A stretch of DNA of 64,000 nt, taken from assembly GCA_021613535.1 (NCBI GenBank), contig CP075492.1, positions 13,082,001-13,146,000 on the forward strand, written 5' to 3'. Positions 44,699 to 55,887 of this stretch are shown one piece after another (position 1 is the stretch's first letter; each line of letters begins with the position of its first letter). The DNA comes from Adineta vaga (lineage: Eukaryota > Rotifera). Position numbers and translations under genes: made by a program. The notes under the pieces are model-generated. The model searched no databases, was not told the DNA's origin, and worked only from the letters and a program-made list of their open reading frames with translations.

Positions 44699-45515
44699 AT
44701 GTCTTCAGGTGTTTATGCACCATTTATATTTGTAAAAAAAGAAGAAAAACCATTTATAAATGAATATCCTCCCAGTGAATCCGATCAACGAGTATTTTCA
44801 GTACTTGATCATCTGATGGGTTCACGTCGAAAATGGGGTGGAATCGATAATCGATTGATTCCAAGTGATGGATCAGGAAGAATACCAGGAATGGGTACTG
44901 CTGGAGTATCAAAAGAAGAATTACGTGTGAAAAGATTTATGGAAAGTTGTACATTCAAAGCAATCATCAGTTGTGCTGGAGGTATTTGAAAAATTGATAT
45001 AATTAATAAAAGTTTGAATGTTCATATTTATTCAAAGGTTTTGTTTTGGGTATTGGTCTTGGTGTTTTTACAGCAAGTATTGATCCAATGTCAACAATTC
45101 ATACGACTACACCTGGTGCAACACCAACAATCAAAGATGTTTGGAGAGAAATGAAAACACGCTCATTGAGTTATGCGAAAAATTTTGCAGTGGTTGGTTT
45201 AGTCTTTAGTACAATTGAATGCAATATTGAATCGGTATGAATGGGTTTTTTTTTCTTAGAGAAGAAAAGAAAGACTTCAAATATTTATTTTAGTATCGAG
45301 CAAAATCGGATATTAGAAATGGAACTTATGCTGGTTTTGTTACTGGTGGTTTATTGGGATTTCGCGGTGAGTATGATAAACATGAGATATATGTTCAATT
45401 AAAAAACTGTTTTTCTTTTGTATTTATAGCTGGCCTACAAGCAGGTCTATTTGGTGCTGTTGGTTTTGCTGCATTTTCTACAGCTATCGAATATTATCTT
45501 TTGAATCATCATTAG
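44699..45515 (+). CDS. TIMM22: Mitochondrial inner-membrane translocase subunit Tim22
   Basis: Four exons (44699-44981, 45038-45234, 45294-45366, 45430-45515) give 212 residues, similar to animal Tim22. The Tim17/22/23-family core has '[24 protein letters not shown]', broken by an intron, and '[17 protein letters not shown]'. It also has '[22 protein letters not shown]', a Gly-rich membrane pair. Conserved Cys residues sit in 'ESCTFK' and 'STIECN', as in human TIM22. It forms the channel that inserts multi-pass carrier proteins into the inner membrane. The start is the first ATG, two bases after a 3' splice-like AG. Confidence 0.93.
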
Positions 45516-46572
45516 AATGTGTTGTTTTTCTATTTGTTTTCAATAAAAATAGGAAAATAGAGTTTTCTCTGATATGATTGAAGACATATTTCTTATGTAA
45601 AATTAAACTGATTCATTGACAAAATAGATTAGCGTGACAGTTGAATAATAATAATAATAACATTCTTCTTCAATCAAATACTTGTATTCATCAGCATGAT
45701 TTATTCCTATTTGTATTAATTTTCAAGCGAGAATAATATGTAATCTTCTCTTTCGCCATGGTACAAACTACAATAACATATTTTGATAAGTGTAACTTAT
45801 TCATGATCATTTACATTCGTGTCACTTTCTGCTACATTTTCCACATCTGAACATTGAGAATCTTTCGATATTTACGCTAATTATTCTTACATATATAAAC
45901 AAATGAATATTCAACAATAACTATGCATTTATTGTATCGTTTTCCTTGAACTCATTTATAGAAACCATGCGTATACATTCATTGCACAGTAACTATCGAC
46001 ATTGAATGTAATAGATAGGAAGGAAGCTTTTTATATTTGCTGTAAATTAAATTCATATTTACTTTCTTACGTGAAAGAAAATAATATCGGTGTTGTCAGT
46101 TGGAAAAATTAGCATTTTATATTGCTTTCAAATGATTATTGAAGTAAAAAAGAAAAGGTCTTTTAATCATTCGGATTTTTTTTTATTAATGAAAAACAAG
46201 TCTAAAAATTCAACCTTCCTTCCAACTAGGAAAAATCTGTTGTTGATTGTCAACAAAAGATGACGATCGTCCAAATGACATCGTTCTATCTATCAATTAT
46301 ACAAGATAAGTAACTACATATGTCAGATACTTGTCTGTTTTTGTCTAATACATCTATGATTTTCATGAAACGTTATTGGAAGAATATCCAGGAATATAGA
46401 GTTCCTTTAGACATTATTCATATGATGTAATGTCATGTGAAATGATAAGAAAATATTTGCACAGCACATCTTGATAAATCATTTATTCCTCAAAACAAGC
46501 GAGAATAAATCAATTACTAATACTATATATTGAAATCCTATACAACACGAAATCAATTGATTGTTTGTTATT
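45516..46572. other. Intergenic between convergent genes
   Basis: 3' flanks of TIM22 (AATAAA at about 45542) and of the calmodulin-like gene. A short ATA trinucleotide repeat lies at about 45644-45660. No gene is seen. Confidence 0.55.
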
Positions 46573-47182
46573 TTATGTATGAAGAAGAAATTGTACGAAT
46601 GCTTCGTATGTAATCGAACCAGTTTTATTTGGATCAGCTTGACCAATCATATCATCGGCTTCATCTTCCGTCAATTCAGAATCCCATAACTAAATATCAA
46701 AGTTAAAACAAATCATCTTCCTTTTTTTCTTTCATCTTACACGAACAAATCGTTTTAATTCATTTGCATTAATCGTTCCATTGCCATCTTTATCAAAAAC
46801 TCGAAATGTTGCACGAAGCTCTTCATCCAAATCTTGTTGATTAATAGGTGTTGTCATGATTGAAATAAATTCTCTCATATCGATTCCACCGGAATGATCC
46901 TCATCAGCTGAACCAAGTAATAATTGAGCTTCATTTTCGGCTAGTGTCATGTCTATAGCAACATATTGATTGACAAAACAAACAATTATCTATACGCGAC
47001 ATACCTGCAGCATGTGCGACTTGATTTATATCATCAGGGCAAACAAAACCTTTCGATTGTCTATCCATAATACTGAACGCCGCTTGAAAATCTTGGATTT
47101 TCTCTGCGGATAATTCCACCGGTAAAGATAAACTTTGTGCACGTGTTCCACCTACTAAGTCATTAGGAGTGGAATCACTCAT
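46573..47182 (-). CDS. Calmodulin-like EF-hand protein
   Basis: Three exons (47005-47182, 46741-46952, 46573-46689) give 168 residues with four EF-hands in the calmodulin/centrin arrangement. Loops 2 (DEDHSGGIDMRE) and 3 (DKDGNGTINANE) have all six ligand positions. Loop 1 (DRQSKGFVCPDD) and loop 4 (DPNKTGSITYEA) have lost the position-12 Glu or other ligands, so two calcium ions are expected. The 25-residue N-terminal extension is Ser/Thr-rich. It is a calcium sensor of unknown target. It is neither calmodulin itself nor clearly a centrin. Confidence 0.85.
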
Positions 47183-47537
47183 GATCTGAAGACAAAGAAT
47201 ACTTTTTACTTTTTTAATCGCTTGACTTTTTACTTTCATTTTGTTTTAATAAATATTTCGGATATTACACAACGAGAAAGGAAAAAAATTGAAAGAAAAA
47301 AGATAGGCATCAGTACGTAAATCGTGATTTTAAACAAAAGATTGAGAGACAGAGAAAAAAAGAAGAAGAAAAGAACAAAAGTAAAAGATTGTAATTTTTC
47401 TTTCGACTGATGAGAAAATTTCTCTCGATACCACAACACATACATCATAGAAGAAGAAAAAGAAACGATTTATATAGAAACAGTTTAATGTACGTATGTG
47501 TGTGCGTGGGAATGCAAATGCTTTATTCATTTAGAAT
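47183..47537. other. Short intergenic region
   Basis: Lies between the calmodulin-like gene and the end of the DNAJB6-like gene, both on the minus strand. Purine-rich, with no coding signal. Confidence 0.5.
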
Positions 47538-50500
47538 TTATTTAATAGCTTGTAAAACACCATTCACTCGTTTGGATGTGATTTGACCATCTTCTTCGGT
47601 TATTTCAGTTACCTGACCATTTTCTTCCACTCTATACACAAACAAAAGAGAGAGAAACAAAGTAATCTTTTTTTGATAAGAGATAATCAAAATTTGATGT
47701 TACCTCGTCGTTGTAACACGGCGACCATTGATTGATTTAGTTGATTTAGTAGTTTTTTTCGAAATCGGTCGAGAACCATTGCCACCACTAGAAACAAATG
47801 CAAACAAATTGATTTTGTTTTTCTTTATATTCATATAAAATCTACATACCCAAACGAGATATTAAATGATGAAATTGTTCCCATATTATCTCCACCCAAA
47901 TTACCGGCAAATGATTGATGATTGAATAAAGGCGTTCTCATTGGAGAAAAGAAATTATCGAACAAAGTCATTTGTTGTGGTGCACGTCTTGAATTGGAAC
48001 TATTTGGATCTCGACTATGGCGACGGTGTAAATCAGCAAATGGATGCATACCAAAACCTAGAAACGAAATATCATTCCAATCAATTCTTCCACGAAAAAA
48101 CAACAAAATTTCTAGTTAAAATAGGATCATTTTAGATGCAATTTTAGTTAAAAAAAATTTCCCATCACCACATGCGCAATGCAAGCATCATTCAAAAACG
48201 AGAAAAATTCCTTCAGAATCCATCTGGTGTTCTCACCAGAACATACTATATGATGTGTCCATATGTCTAAAAATAAGCCAGAAGCAACGTATGCAAGCTT
48301 ATGCTTATGTTTGTTGTTCGTTTTTATTTTTTTTATATGGGCTTTGTTGAATTGATTAAACGAAACATACGAACTTACCAAACTCATCTTCCATGCCGAA
48401 ATGTGACATGAATTGTTCAAAGATATCGAATGGATTGTGAAAATGAAATGTTCGATTAAGAAAATCTTCGGAAAATCTTCCATAACCTTCATTCGATGAA
48501 GAACCACCATTGTTACCATTGGTGAAAGCTCCTCTACCCAACTGATCATATCGACGACGTTTATCTTCTGAAAATTTTTTTAGAAAAAAAAACAAAAACA
48601 CATATATCCATTCTAGGTTAGTAAAGAGCAATTAATGAGCAGCAGCAGCAGTAGTCGTCATGTCTACTTCAATTCCAATTTCCCATGTGTGATTTTCTAC
48701 GAAAGTTTTTACCTTTACTTTTTTCCTTGAAAACTGGTTTATTATTAATTGCTGTTTCATTTTTATGACGAATACTACGTCGAATACTTTTTAATGGTGA
48801 AGTTAATTTCGATGTATTATCTGATATTCCATCAGTAATTGTTGGTGATGGACGTTTATCACCTGTATCAGTTTGACAACTCATATGTCTCATAGATTTC
48901 GCACGACGAAGACCAGGACTAGCTGGTAATGGATAATCATCTAATGTTTCATAACTAATTAAACGAAAATCTTGATATTGATTTTCTGTTGTTTTATTAT
49001 TTGGAATTTCTAATAATTCAATGGATTTAATATTATTAGGAATTTTATCTCCACCAAGTGCAACAGCAGATGAAATAATACCTTGTTGACCAAGAATTAA
49101 AAGTTTATCACGTTCATCTTGTGATGGAATTGGATGAGAGATAAGATTATCAACCAATGTACATGGTTTACGTAGGAAACAATTTAGATTTGTTTTAGGA
49201 AATTCAATATCGTCAATACGATGACGAGCCATTTGTTCTTTTACGGACGTAAGCAATGATGGAGCTTGAACAAATTTGGCACGATGCATCGAATGAATAC
49301 GAGATGATTGAGTAGCAATTGGATTAAAATTTTCCATTGTTGCAGCAAAACGTGCCGCTTCTAATTGCTCTTCAACAATTCGAGCTAATGCAGCAGAATC
49401 AAATTCCCGTGATTCACTTGTTGATGATATTGTTGAACGTCGTCGTGGTTCAACATATGTTTGTCGTCGTTTAATTGTAGGTTTTTTATGATGATGATGA
49501 TGATGATGATGATGAACTTCTGGTTTGGTTATTTTTGGTTCTTGTAATGTCGGTGGTGGTGCGCAAGGGGGCATTACTGGTGGTTGCTGTTGTTGTTGTT
49601 GTTGCTGCTGCTGTGGTGGTGGTGGTGGAGATCCTTGCTGCTGCTGCTGCGGTAGTTGTTGTTGTTGTTGTTGTTGTTGCTGTTGTGGTGGTGATGGCGG
49701 CGTTGGTGGTGATGGTGGTGTTGGTGTCGGTTGCTCCTGCTGCTGTTGCTGCTGCTGCTGAGAAGAGTGACGAACATAATCATGTATTTTAATCAGACGT
49801 TCGATATCATTGGAAAGATTTAGATTTGAAAAACGATTATTTTTTATAATATTTTCATTTTCTTCGGGAATAATATTGATATATCGTTTAACGAATTTTA
49901 AATCAGAATTCTCTCGATCAACTTGAAAATCATAATAAACTGACATATTTATTTCATGAACAACACGTGGTTTTAATTCATTTTCGCTTTCAGTCGTTGC
50001 TGGAATTTCTTCATAATCATTTTTATTTGTTGATAAGATAAATGCTGGTAAATCTTCTTTATCAAATGTGTCATGTTGTTGAAATTCTTTTTGACAAACA
50101 TTAAGAAATTCTTCATCATCAATTATTGTACGAAATAATTCTTCTAATTCTTCGTTGGTTCGTTCGCTATAAATAATTGATGAACCCAATTGATCATATA
50201 AAAACCGTCCACGACCTGTTTATATATTTATTAAGGGGAAAAAAAGAAACGACTACTGCTGATGCTGTTTTCTTCAAAAAGCATGAAAAGCTTTTTCTGT
50301 TTTTTTTTATTTTCTTCATTTACTCACTGTCTGATAAAATTTCATATGCTTCAGAGATTAATTTGAATTTTTCTTCTGCTTGACTTTTATTTGAAAGATT
50401 TTTGTCCGGATGCCACTAGGAGAATATGAAAGAAGAGAAACCGCGTATTATTATGAAATTGAAACCAATTAGTATATACGCAATGTTTTACCTTTAAAGC

Positions 50501-50638
50501 TAATCGGCGATATCTAAAAATAGTATACATATAATCTAATTAGATGATTCTTATCTCGACAAATATAACATACGCTTTCTTGATTTCATCTTCAGTGGCC
50601 GTCTTCTCGACCTCAAGTATTTCGTAAAAGTCGGTCAT
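47538..50638 (-). CDS. DNAJB6: DNAJB6-like J-protein, canonical isoform (predicted)
   Basis: Exons 50574-50638, 50492-50513, 50328-50415, 48379-48567, 47850-48057, 47704-47787 and 47538-47631 sum to 750 bases, or 249 residues, a usual length for short DNAJB6/DNAJB2 forms. The J domain ([20 protein letters not shown]…YRRLALKWHPDKN) has the HPD motif that stimulates Hsp70. The fourth exon continues '[15 protein letters not shown]', then a Gly/Phe-rich region ('[15 protein letters not shown]'). The C-terminus '[20 protein letters not shown]' and '[14 protein letters not shown]' is typical of DNAJB6. The family suppresses aggregation of polyglutamine proteins. The 1,760-bp intron after the J domain contains the whole alternative exon described in the next entry. 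Confidence 0.85.
48669..50638 (-). CDS. J-domain protein with polyQ/polyP/polyHis C-terminal region (predicted isoform of the same locus)
   Basis: The same three J-domain exons (50574-50638, 50492-50513, 50328-50415) join an acceptor at 50216 and a single 1,547-base exon (48669-50215), giving 573 residues. The junction reads '[17 protein letters not shown]', echoing the '[13 protein letters not shown]' of the other isoform. After an acidic segment the exon encodes Gln runs of about eight to ten, Pro/Thr-rich spacers and about nine His (49487-49762 in DNA). The rest is about 300 residues of unfamiliar sequence with charged helices ('[20 protein letters not shown]') and a basic end ('[13 protein letters not shown]'). 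The tail is not recognised. Alternative explanations are two genes sharing exons, or a fusion replacing the older 3' end. Confidence 0.72.
49487..49762 (-). repeat. CAG/CAA, CCx and CAT trinucleotide-repeat block inside coding sequence
   Basis: The minus strand encodes polyGln, polyPro and polyHis runs. Gln codons mix CAA and CAG, which makes the tract partly interrupted. Long Gly/Cys or Val/Ala frames on the plus strand are shadows of this block. Confidence 0.9.
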
Positions 50639-51266
50639 TGTAAAAATTTACTAAAACAAGATAGAAATACAATGATATTTTCACGAAAAAGATTTCTTGA
50701 CAAAAATATCTCTCTTTTTTTCTCATCATACAGTAGTTACTTGTCGTTTACTTATCTAAATATACTCTATTGTCCATGTCTCTTTTTCTTTTCTCTCTCT
50801 CTCTTTCTTTCTCTTTCTCTGTCTTCTCGTCTCCTTCTACACCGAAAGCAAATGTACAAGCGTTCGTACATATCGTACGCTTACGACAAACTAACTATGT
50901 ACATTATGTGTATAAAGAAAGCAAAAGAAAACAAAAAACGATGAAAGACAGACAACGTCGTTTTTATTATGACGCTACGTCGTACAATGATCATCCTTGT
51001 TGCAATTGACTGCTCTTCAAAGTCTACCTTGAACTGTTCGACAATGATCTTGACAGAGAAGAAAAAAGAAACGAAACGAAATGTATAAAAACCTTCACGC
51101 CGCAATGCTATGACGATTAGAATTATGAACCTAGGTGAATGAGCACCAAATTATAAGTGCATACCTTAGCAATTGATTGTCGTTATAGATAATTTGACAA
51201 GCAACAGACGAAAAAACGAAAAGAGGGTCAACCTAAACGAAATAATATTGACAAAAAAGAAATTCC
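50639..51266. other. Intergenic, 5' flank of the J-protein gene
   Basis: Contains a pyrimidine-rich (CT)n/(TTTC)n stretch at about 50784-50832. No gene is recognised. Confidence 0.55.
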
Positions 51267-51473
51267 ATGAATAATGATTGTCTCGTTGAGATATTCTCTT
51301 ATCTTTGTCACATCTCCGCCGATTCAGTGACAGAAAAAAAAATAAGAAGAGAAAAGTCTTCTATTCAACACTACCTACTGAATCTACTTAAGAAAATGAC
51401 ATCATTTATTAACAAAGAAGAAGAAGAAACGAAAGAAGCAAGTCTACGAAAAATCGATTGTAAATATGAATAA
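51267..51473 (+). pseudogene. Possible F-box fragment
   Basis: The frame starts 'MNNDCLVEIFSYLCHISADS', which resembles the first helix of an F-box (N-D-C-L-x-E-I-F-x-Y-L). It then becomes Lys/Glu-rich without the rest of the domain. It lies upstream of an F-box gene and could be a decayed copy or a chance match. Confidence 0.25.
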
Positions 51474-51933
51474 GGAAATATATTAGTTATAAACGTTATT
51501 TCCTTGGAAAAAGCCTGTTGAGATTTTTCTTTTCTTTACTAGAAAAGATAAAAAGTCTTCGGTAGTTGTGACGACCGTAGGAAGAAAACGAACAATAAAA
51601 TCATCGTAATCAAAACAGAATACATACTTAGTTGTAGTTTTTATTTAATATACTTTTGTTGGATTGATCATTCTTCTCGTTTTTTTAAAGAAAAAAAAAG
51701 GCGGGGAAAAGTAAATGGACGTCATAAATGAAGGACAAATAAATAAATATGAGATGAAGGGAGAAAAAAAGAGAGAAATCGTCCGATTGGATGCATATCT
51801 AGCCAATCCAATGAGTATGTTTTATTTGCATTACTATGTCAATTATTACGCAGCGTACTCGTCATGTGCTTTGACTTCTGAATACTTATCAGCTGCTCCT
51901 ATATATAGTGACAGTAATCTTCAGAAGTATAAA

Positions 51934-53596
51934 ATGAGTAATCATGATGAAATATCTACGCATTCGAAATGTATAGAAGATTTACCTGAAGAAATTCTAT
52001 TACGAATCTTTCGATTTATTTTACCATATAAGTAAGAGAAAAATATTAAATAAAAAATAAAAAAAAGAAGCTTGTTTTCTTTTCCAGAGATTATGCGTCA
52101 ATACGACTTGTTTGTCGACAATGGGAACGGTTATGGCGTGAAATCAAACAATGGCGAATAGAGAATTTTTCAAACCACATATCATCATCTACATCAGCTG
52201 TATCAATTCATTGGCAATTAATCGATCCATCAACAAAATTTAATTTAACACCAAGATTTTCTCATTCAGTTTGTTATGTTGATTCAAAACAAATGTTATA
52301 TGTTTTTGGTGGCAGTCGAGATATGGCAACATCGTTAAATGATTTCTGGCGTTTAAATTTATCTACGCGAAGGTAGATTTGAAATGATCATTTTATCTAC
52401 AATAAGAATTCTTTTTGTTTTCAATTAGTTGGGAACGAATTTTACCCATAGGACAATATCCACCACCGAAATGTTCAGCAACATTTATTGATGATGAAAA
52501 TGGAAATCTAATATTATTCGGTGGTCGATCAAAGATCTATACAGATGATATACATATGCGAGAACAACTTCATCATGAACTTCATTCGTATTCAATAGAA
52601 GGAAATACATGGAATTTACATTCAAATTTAAGCGAACCTGGACCAATTTCTGATCATAGTGCATCGATTGTAGCTATAAATAATCAAAAACGAATGATTG
52701 TTTTTGGTGGAATGGTTGGAACAATGAATCAACAATCATTACTTCAGGGAACAAATGATTTGTGGCAATGGACAGATATAGAAACAAATACTTGGACAAT
52801 GATACAAATTGATTGTAATCGACCAGAGCCAAGAAAAGGTAATTTAACAAGATAAACGATTTTCTCAAAAGAAATTCTGTTACATTTAGGTCATTCTCAA
52901 TTTACATTAAATTCTAATCATATTCTTATTGTTGGTGGTTTATCATTAACTCGTGTTTGTCGTGATGTATGGCTTTTCTCATTTCAAACAAATCAATGGA
53001 CACAAATAACTGTAAATAATCAATATCCAAATGATTTCTCACCAAGTAATGATGATTTACCATATTTACCATTTTGTTTTATTCCATCTTCACAATTATT
53101 AATTACATTTGGTCGAGTAAAACGACATCCAACTGAACATGAACGTCAGACATACAGTCAATATGACTTTTCTCATTGTGATTGGAAATCTCATGAACAC
53201 TTCCTTGTTCTTCCAAGTAGTTCCAGTGATGATAGTGATGAACCAACTCGTCATACGAATACTTATAAACGACCTCTTGTACCTCCTTTAAAAACGAAAT
53301 ATAACATGTTAGAACTTTCAACTGGTTTACAAATGTATCGTTTGGATATTTCTAATTTATTTTCATTATATCCATGTGTAACATGGTTACCATCAAAATG
53401 TACATCGGTATTTGGCAGTCCAACACGTTCATCTCTTTATTATTCATTAAGTTATGCACGAAATGAATTCATACTTTTTGGTGGAATAGAAAAACGAAAA
53501 TTACAGTTACAAAAACTTTCTTCAGAGAATGATCATCGATTACAATCGATATCAGGCACTCTTGCTTTTATTACAATATCGAATATTCCTCTTTAG
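51934..53596 (+). CDS. FBXO42: F-box/Kelch protein, FBXO42 orthologue
   Basis: Four exons (51934-52031, 52088-52372, 52429-52838, 52890-53596) give 499 residues. An F-box at residues about 10-45 ('IEDLPEEILLRIFRFILPYK', 'SIRLVCRQWERLW') is followed by Kelch repeats ('RFSHSVCYVDSKQMLYVFGG', 'LILFGGRSK', 'MIVFGGMVG', 'ILIVGGLSL'). The C-terminus carries the FBXO42-specific 'LQMYRLDISNL' and a last 'FILFGGIEKRK' repeat. FBXO42 is the substrate receptor of an SCF ubiquitin ligase reported to act on p53 family proteins. The long disordered part found between the Kelch repeats and the C-terminus in vertebrates is much shorter here. An in-frame ATG at 51715 would add 73 residues of unconvincing sequence. 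TATATATAG at about 51898 argues for the later start. Confidence 0.88.
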
Positions 53597-53611
53597 ATAA
53601 AAGAAAATAGA

Positions 53612-53630
53612 TAATTCTATTTATTTCTAG
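53612..53630 (+). promoter_or_regulatory. Candidate trans-splice acceptor between FBXO42 and GABARAP
   Basis: Within the 59-bp gap, a T-rich tract ends in TTTCTAG at 53630, 25 bases before the GABARAP ATG. There is scarcely room for an independent promoter. Confidence 0.45.
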
Positions 53631-53655
53631 ATATAAAAAATTTTCAAAATAAACT

Positions 53656-54165
<510 letters not shown>

Positions 54166-54548
54166 AATGATGATCATCAATAATTTTAATATGTACATTA
54201 TTTCTTCTCGATAATGACGATGATTTGAGCCGGTAGAACTTTCTCTTGTCAATATATACATATGTATCCTTGAACTTTGTATGATTTTTCTTTCTTTTTT
54301 TTTGTCAACTAGCTTGAATAAATTTACTCGAGATTATTAGCTCATACAATATTCAATCAGTTTGCATCTTATCATAAATATGAGAAGGAAAACTTTGTCT
54401 GTCAAATATTGGCTCACGGATCAGTCAAGTATGGAATAGTAACATTTTGTAAAACTCTATTGCTGAACAGAAATGTATTGAAGAAGATTATAAGTTTAAT
54501 GAACAACATTAAGATAGTTATAAAGTCGATATAGATAAATAGTAGTTC
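54166..54548. other. Intergenic between convergent genes
   Basis: 3' flanks of GABARAP (+) and the AceTr transporter (-). No coding signal. Confidence 0.5.
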
Positions 54549-55322
54549 TTAAATTTTTTGAGAACGGATATTTCCTGATGTTGGTCGTTCAATATTAACC
54601 ATTGGTATTTGAGGTGTTAGATCGTATACAGGTAATGAAAAATAGGAATTTTCTCCTTTTTTGAGTAAACTAGCAAAAGCTGCATACCAAGCGATGACAG
54701 CTGTTATAATTCCAAAAACACCTGCGGCACGTTGTAAATTATAATCATTTTGTTGAAATTTACATGCTGTAAGAAGAATAAATGTAAGTGTTAAACAGAA
54801 GAATAATGCTATTAAAGCAACATTAGTTCGAAGAGATGAAACCAACATAGCTGCTGTAAATATAGTCCAAGCGAGGAAAAAAACACCAAAGGCTTTGTTC
54901 ATTGTTACAATATCGATAGAATTCAAAAAATTAAACAAATAAATGTTCAATGAAGATAATCCAAGCCAAAAGCCACCATACGAACAAAATGCTAACGCAC
55001 CGAAATTATTTCCAATACGAAATTCTAATAAACCAGCAATAAGTTGAATTAAACCACCATAGAACAAAGCTAAACCCATGACAACACCATGTGAAGCTGT
55101 TACAGGTATACCAATACCTGCATTGTACATCGAGAGGACAAATGTTGTCAATGCAAAAGCACAGAGACCAAGTGGTGTTGGATTTAAACGTGGTGCTGCT
55201 CGTGGTGATGATGACGATGTTGGTGGATACATTTTCAATAAACGTTCAAATTCAAGAAATCGGTCGTATGTTGTACGTGTTGAAGTTTCAACCGTTTCAT
55301 AATACTGCTGTTGATGTGACAT
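54549..55322 (-). CDS. GPR1/FUN34/YaaH (AceTr) family acetate/succinate-type transporter, intronless
   Basis: A single exon from MSHQQQYYETVE gives 257 residues. The N-terminal 50 residues are cytosolic and Ser/Pro-rich. The family motif N-P-[AT]-P-L-G-L appears as 'LNPTPLGLCAFALTTF'. Six membrane helices follow, with 'FYGGLIQLIAGLLEF', 'GNNFGALAFCSYGGFWLGLS' and 'FFLAWTIFTAAMLVSSLRTN', all conserved blocks of this family. Characterised members in fungi and bacteria move acetate, succinate or ammonium-coupled substrates. The family is not a standard part of animal genomes, so transfer from a fungus or bacterium is likely. An open extension upstream of this Met lacks family similarity and I exclude it. 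Confidence 0.9.
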   Translation of the reverse strand: MSHQQQYYETVETSTRTTYDRFLEFERLLKMYPPTSSSSPRAAPRLNPTPLGLCAFALTTFVLSMYNAGIGIPVTASHGVVMGLALFYGGLIQLIAGLLEFRIGNNFGALAFCSYGGFWLGLSSLNIYLFNFLNSIDIVTMNKAFGVFFLAWTIFTAAMLVSSLRTNVALIALFFCLTLTFILLTACKFQQNDYNLQRAAGVFGIITAVIAWYAAFASLLKKGENSYFSLPVYDLTPQIPMVNIERPTSGNIRSQKI

Positions 55323-55887
55323 ACTTCGTTCGTATAAGCAAAAAGATATTTGAAAAAAATCTCTTTGAATTTTATATCTATCAATCAAACGACGTGAGAG
55401 ACAATTCACTTGTATATATGGACAGTTAAATAGCAACAATCTATCGTACTTATCTGCAAAAAGAAACAACTGAATATTGACTTTTATCAATCGTACACAA
55501 GTAATAAATAACTCATAAACTCGAATATAAGGATTATAGAATGCTGTTGTTGTTGTTTTGTGTATTGATGATTACAACGAATGTAGATCTTTATCAAGGC
55601 AAATAGAGTTATTTTTACTACTGATTAATCCTATTCATAAAATGTATCTTTTCGCTTTGATTACGCATCGATAAATTTGTCTAAGAACGCAAATAAACGC
55701 ATGTGAATCATGATCAAAAGTGAAACGAAAGTTTATTCGACTTTTTTGAAATTCCTTTAATATTTTGTTACTCTTTAGTAGTATTACAATTATTTTTAGC
55801 AATTCTTCATCTTAACTTTCTGATAAGCAAACTGCACTTGCATGATAACGAATATCTTTCGTTTTCTTCTCTTTTCATGGGCTGAAA
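55323..55887. other. Intergenic between divergent genes
   Basis: Shared upstream region of the AceTr transporter (-) and the beta-helix protein (+). No gene is seen. Confidence 0.5.

Noticed and set aside
48148-48549. 133-codon minus-strand frame within the J-protein locus
   Set aside because: It overlaps the canonical exon 48379-48567 in another frame and continues into the intron. It has no family signature.
49525-49792. Plus-strand frames encoding long Cys/Gly and Val/Ala runs
   Set aside because: They are frame shadows of the CAG/CCx repeat block in the minus-strand J-protein exon.
51715-51933. 73-residue N-terminal extension of FBXO42
   Set aside because: It is in frame but unlike FBXO42, and a TATA-like element lies just before the next ATG. 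Left out of the CDS, although it is possible.
55323-55490. Upstream extension of the AceTr frame
   Set aside because: The extra residues look like translated AT-rich flank, and the family begins after the later Met.
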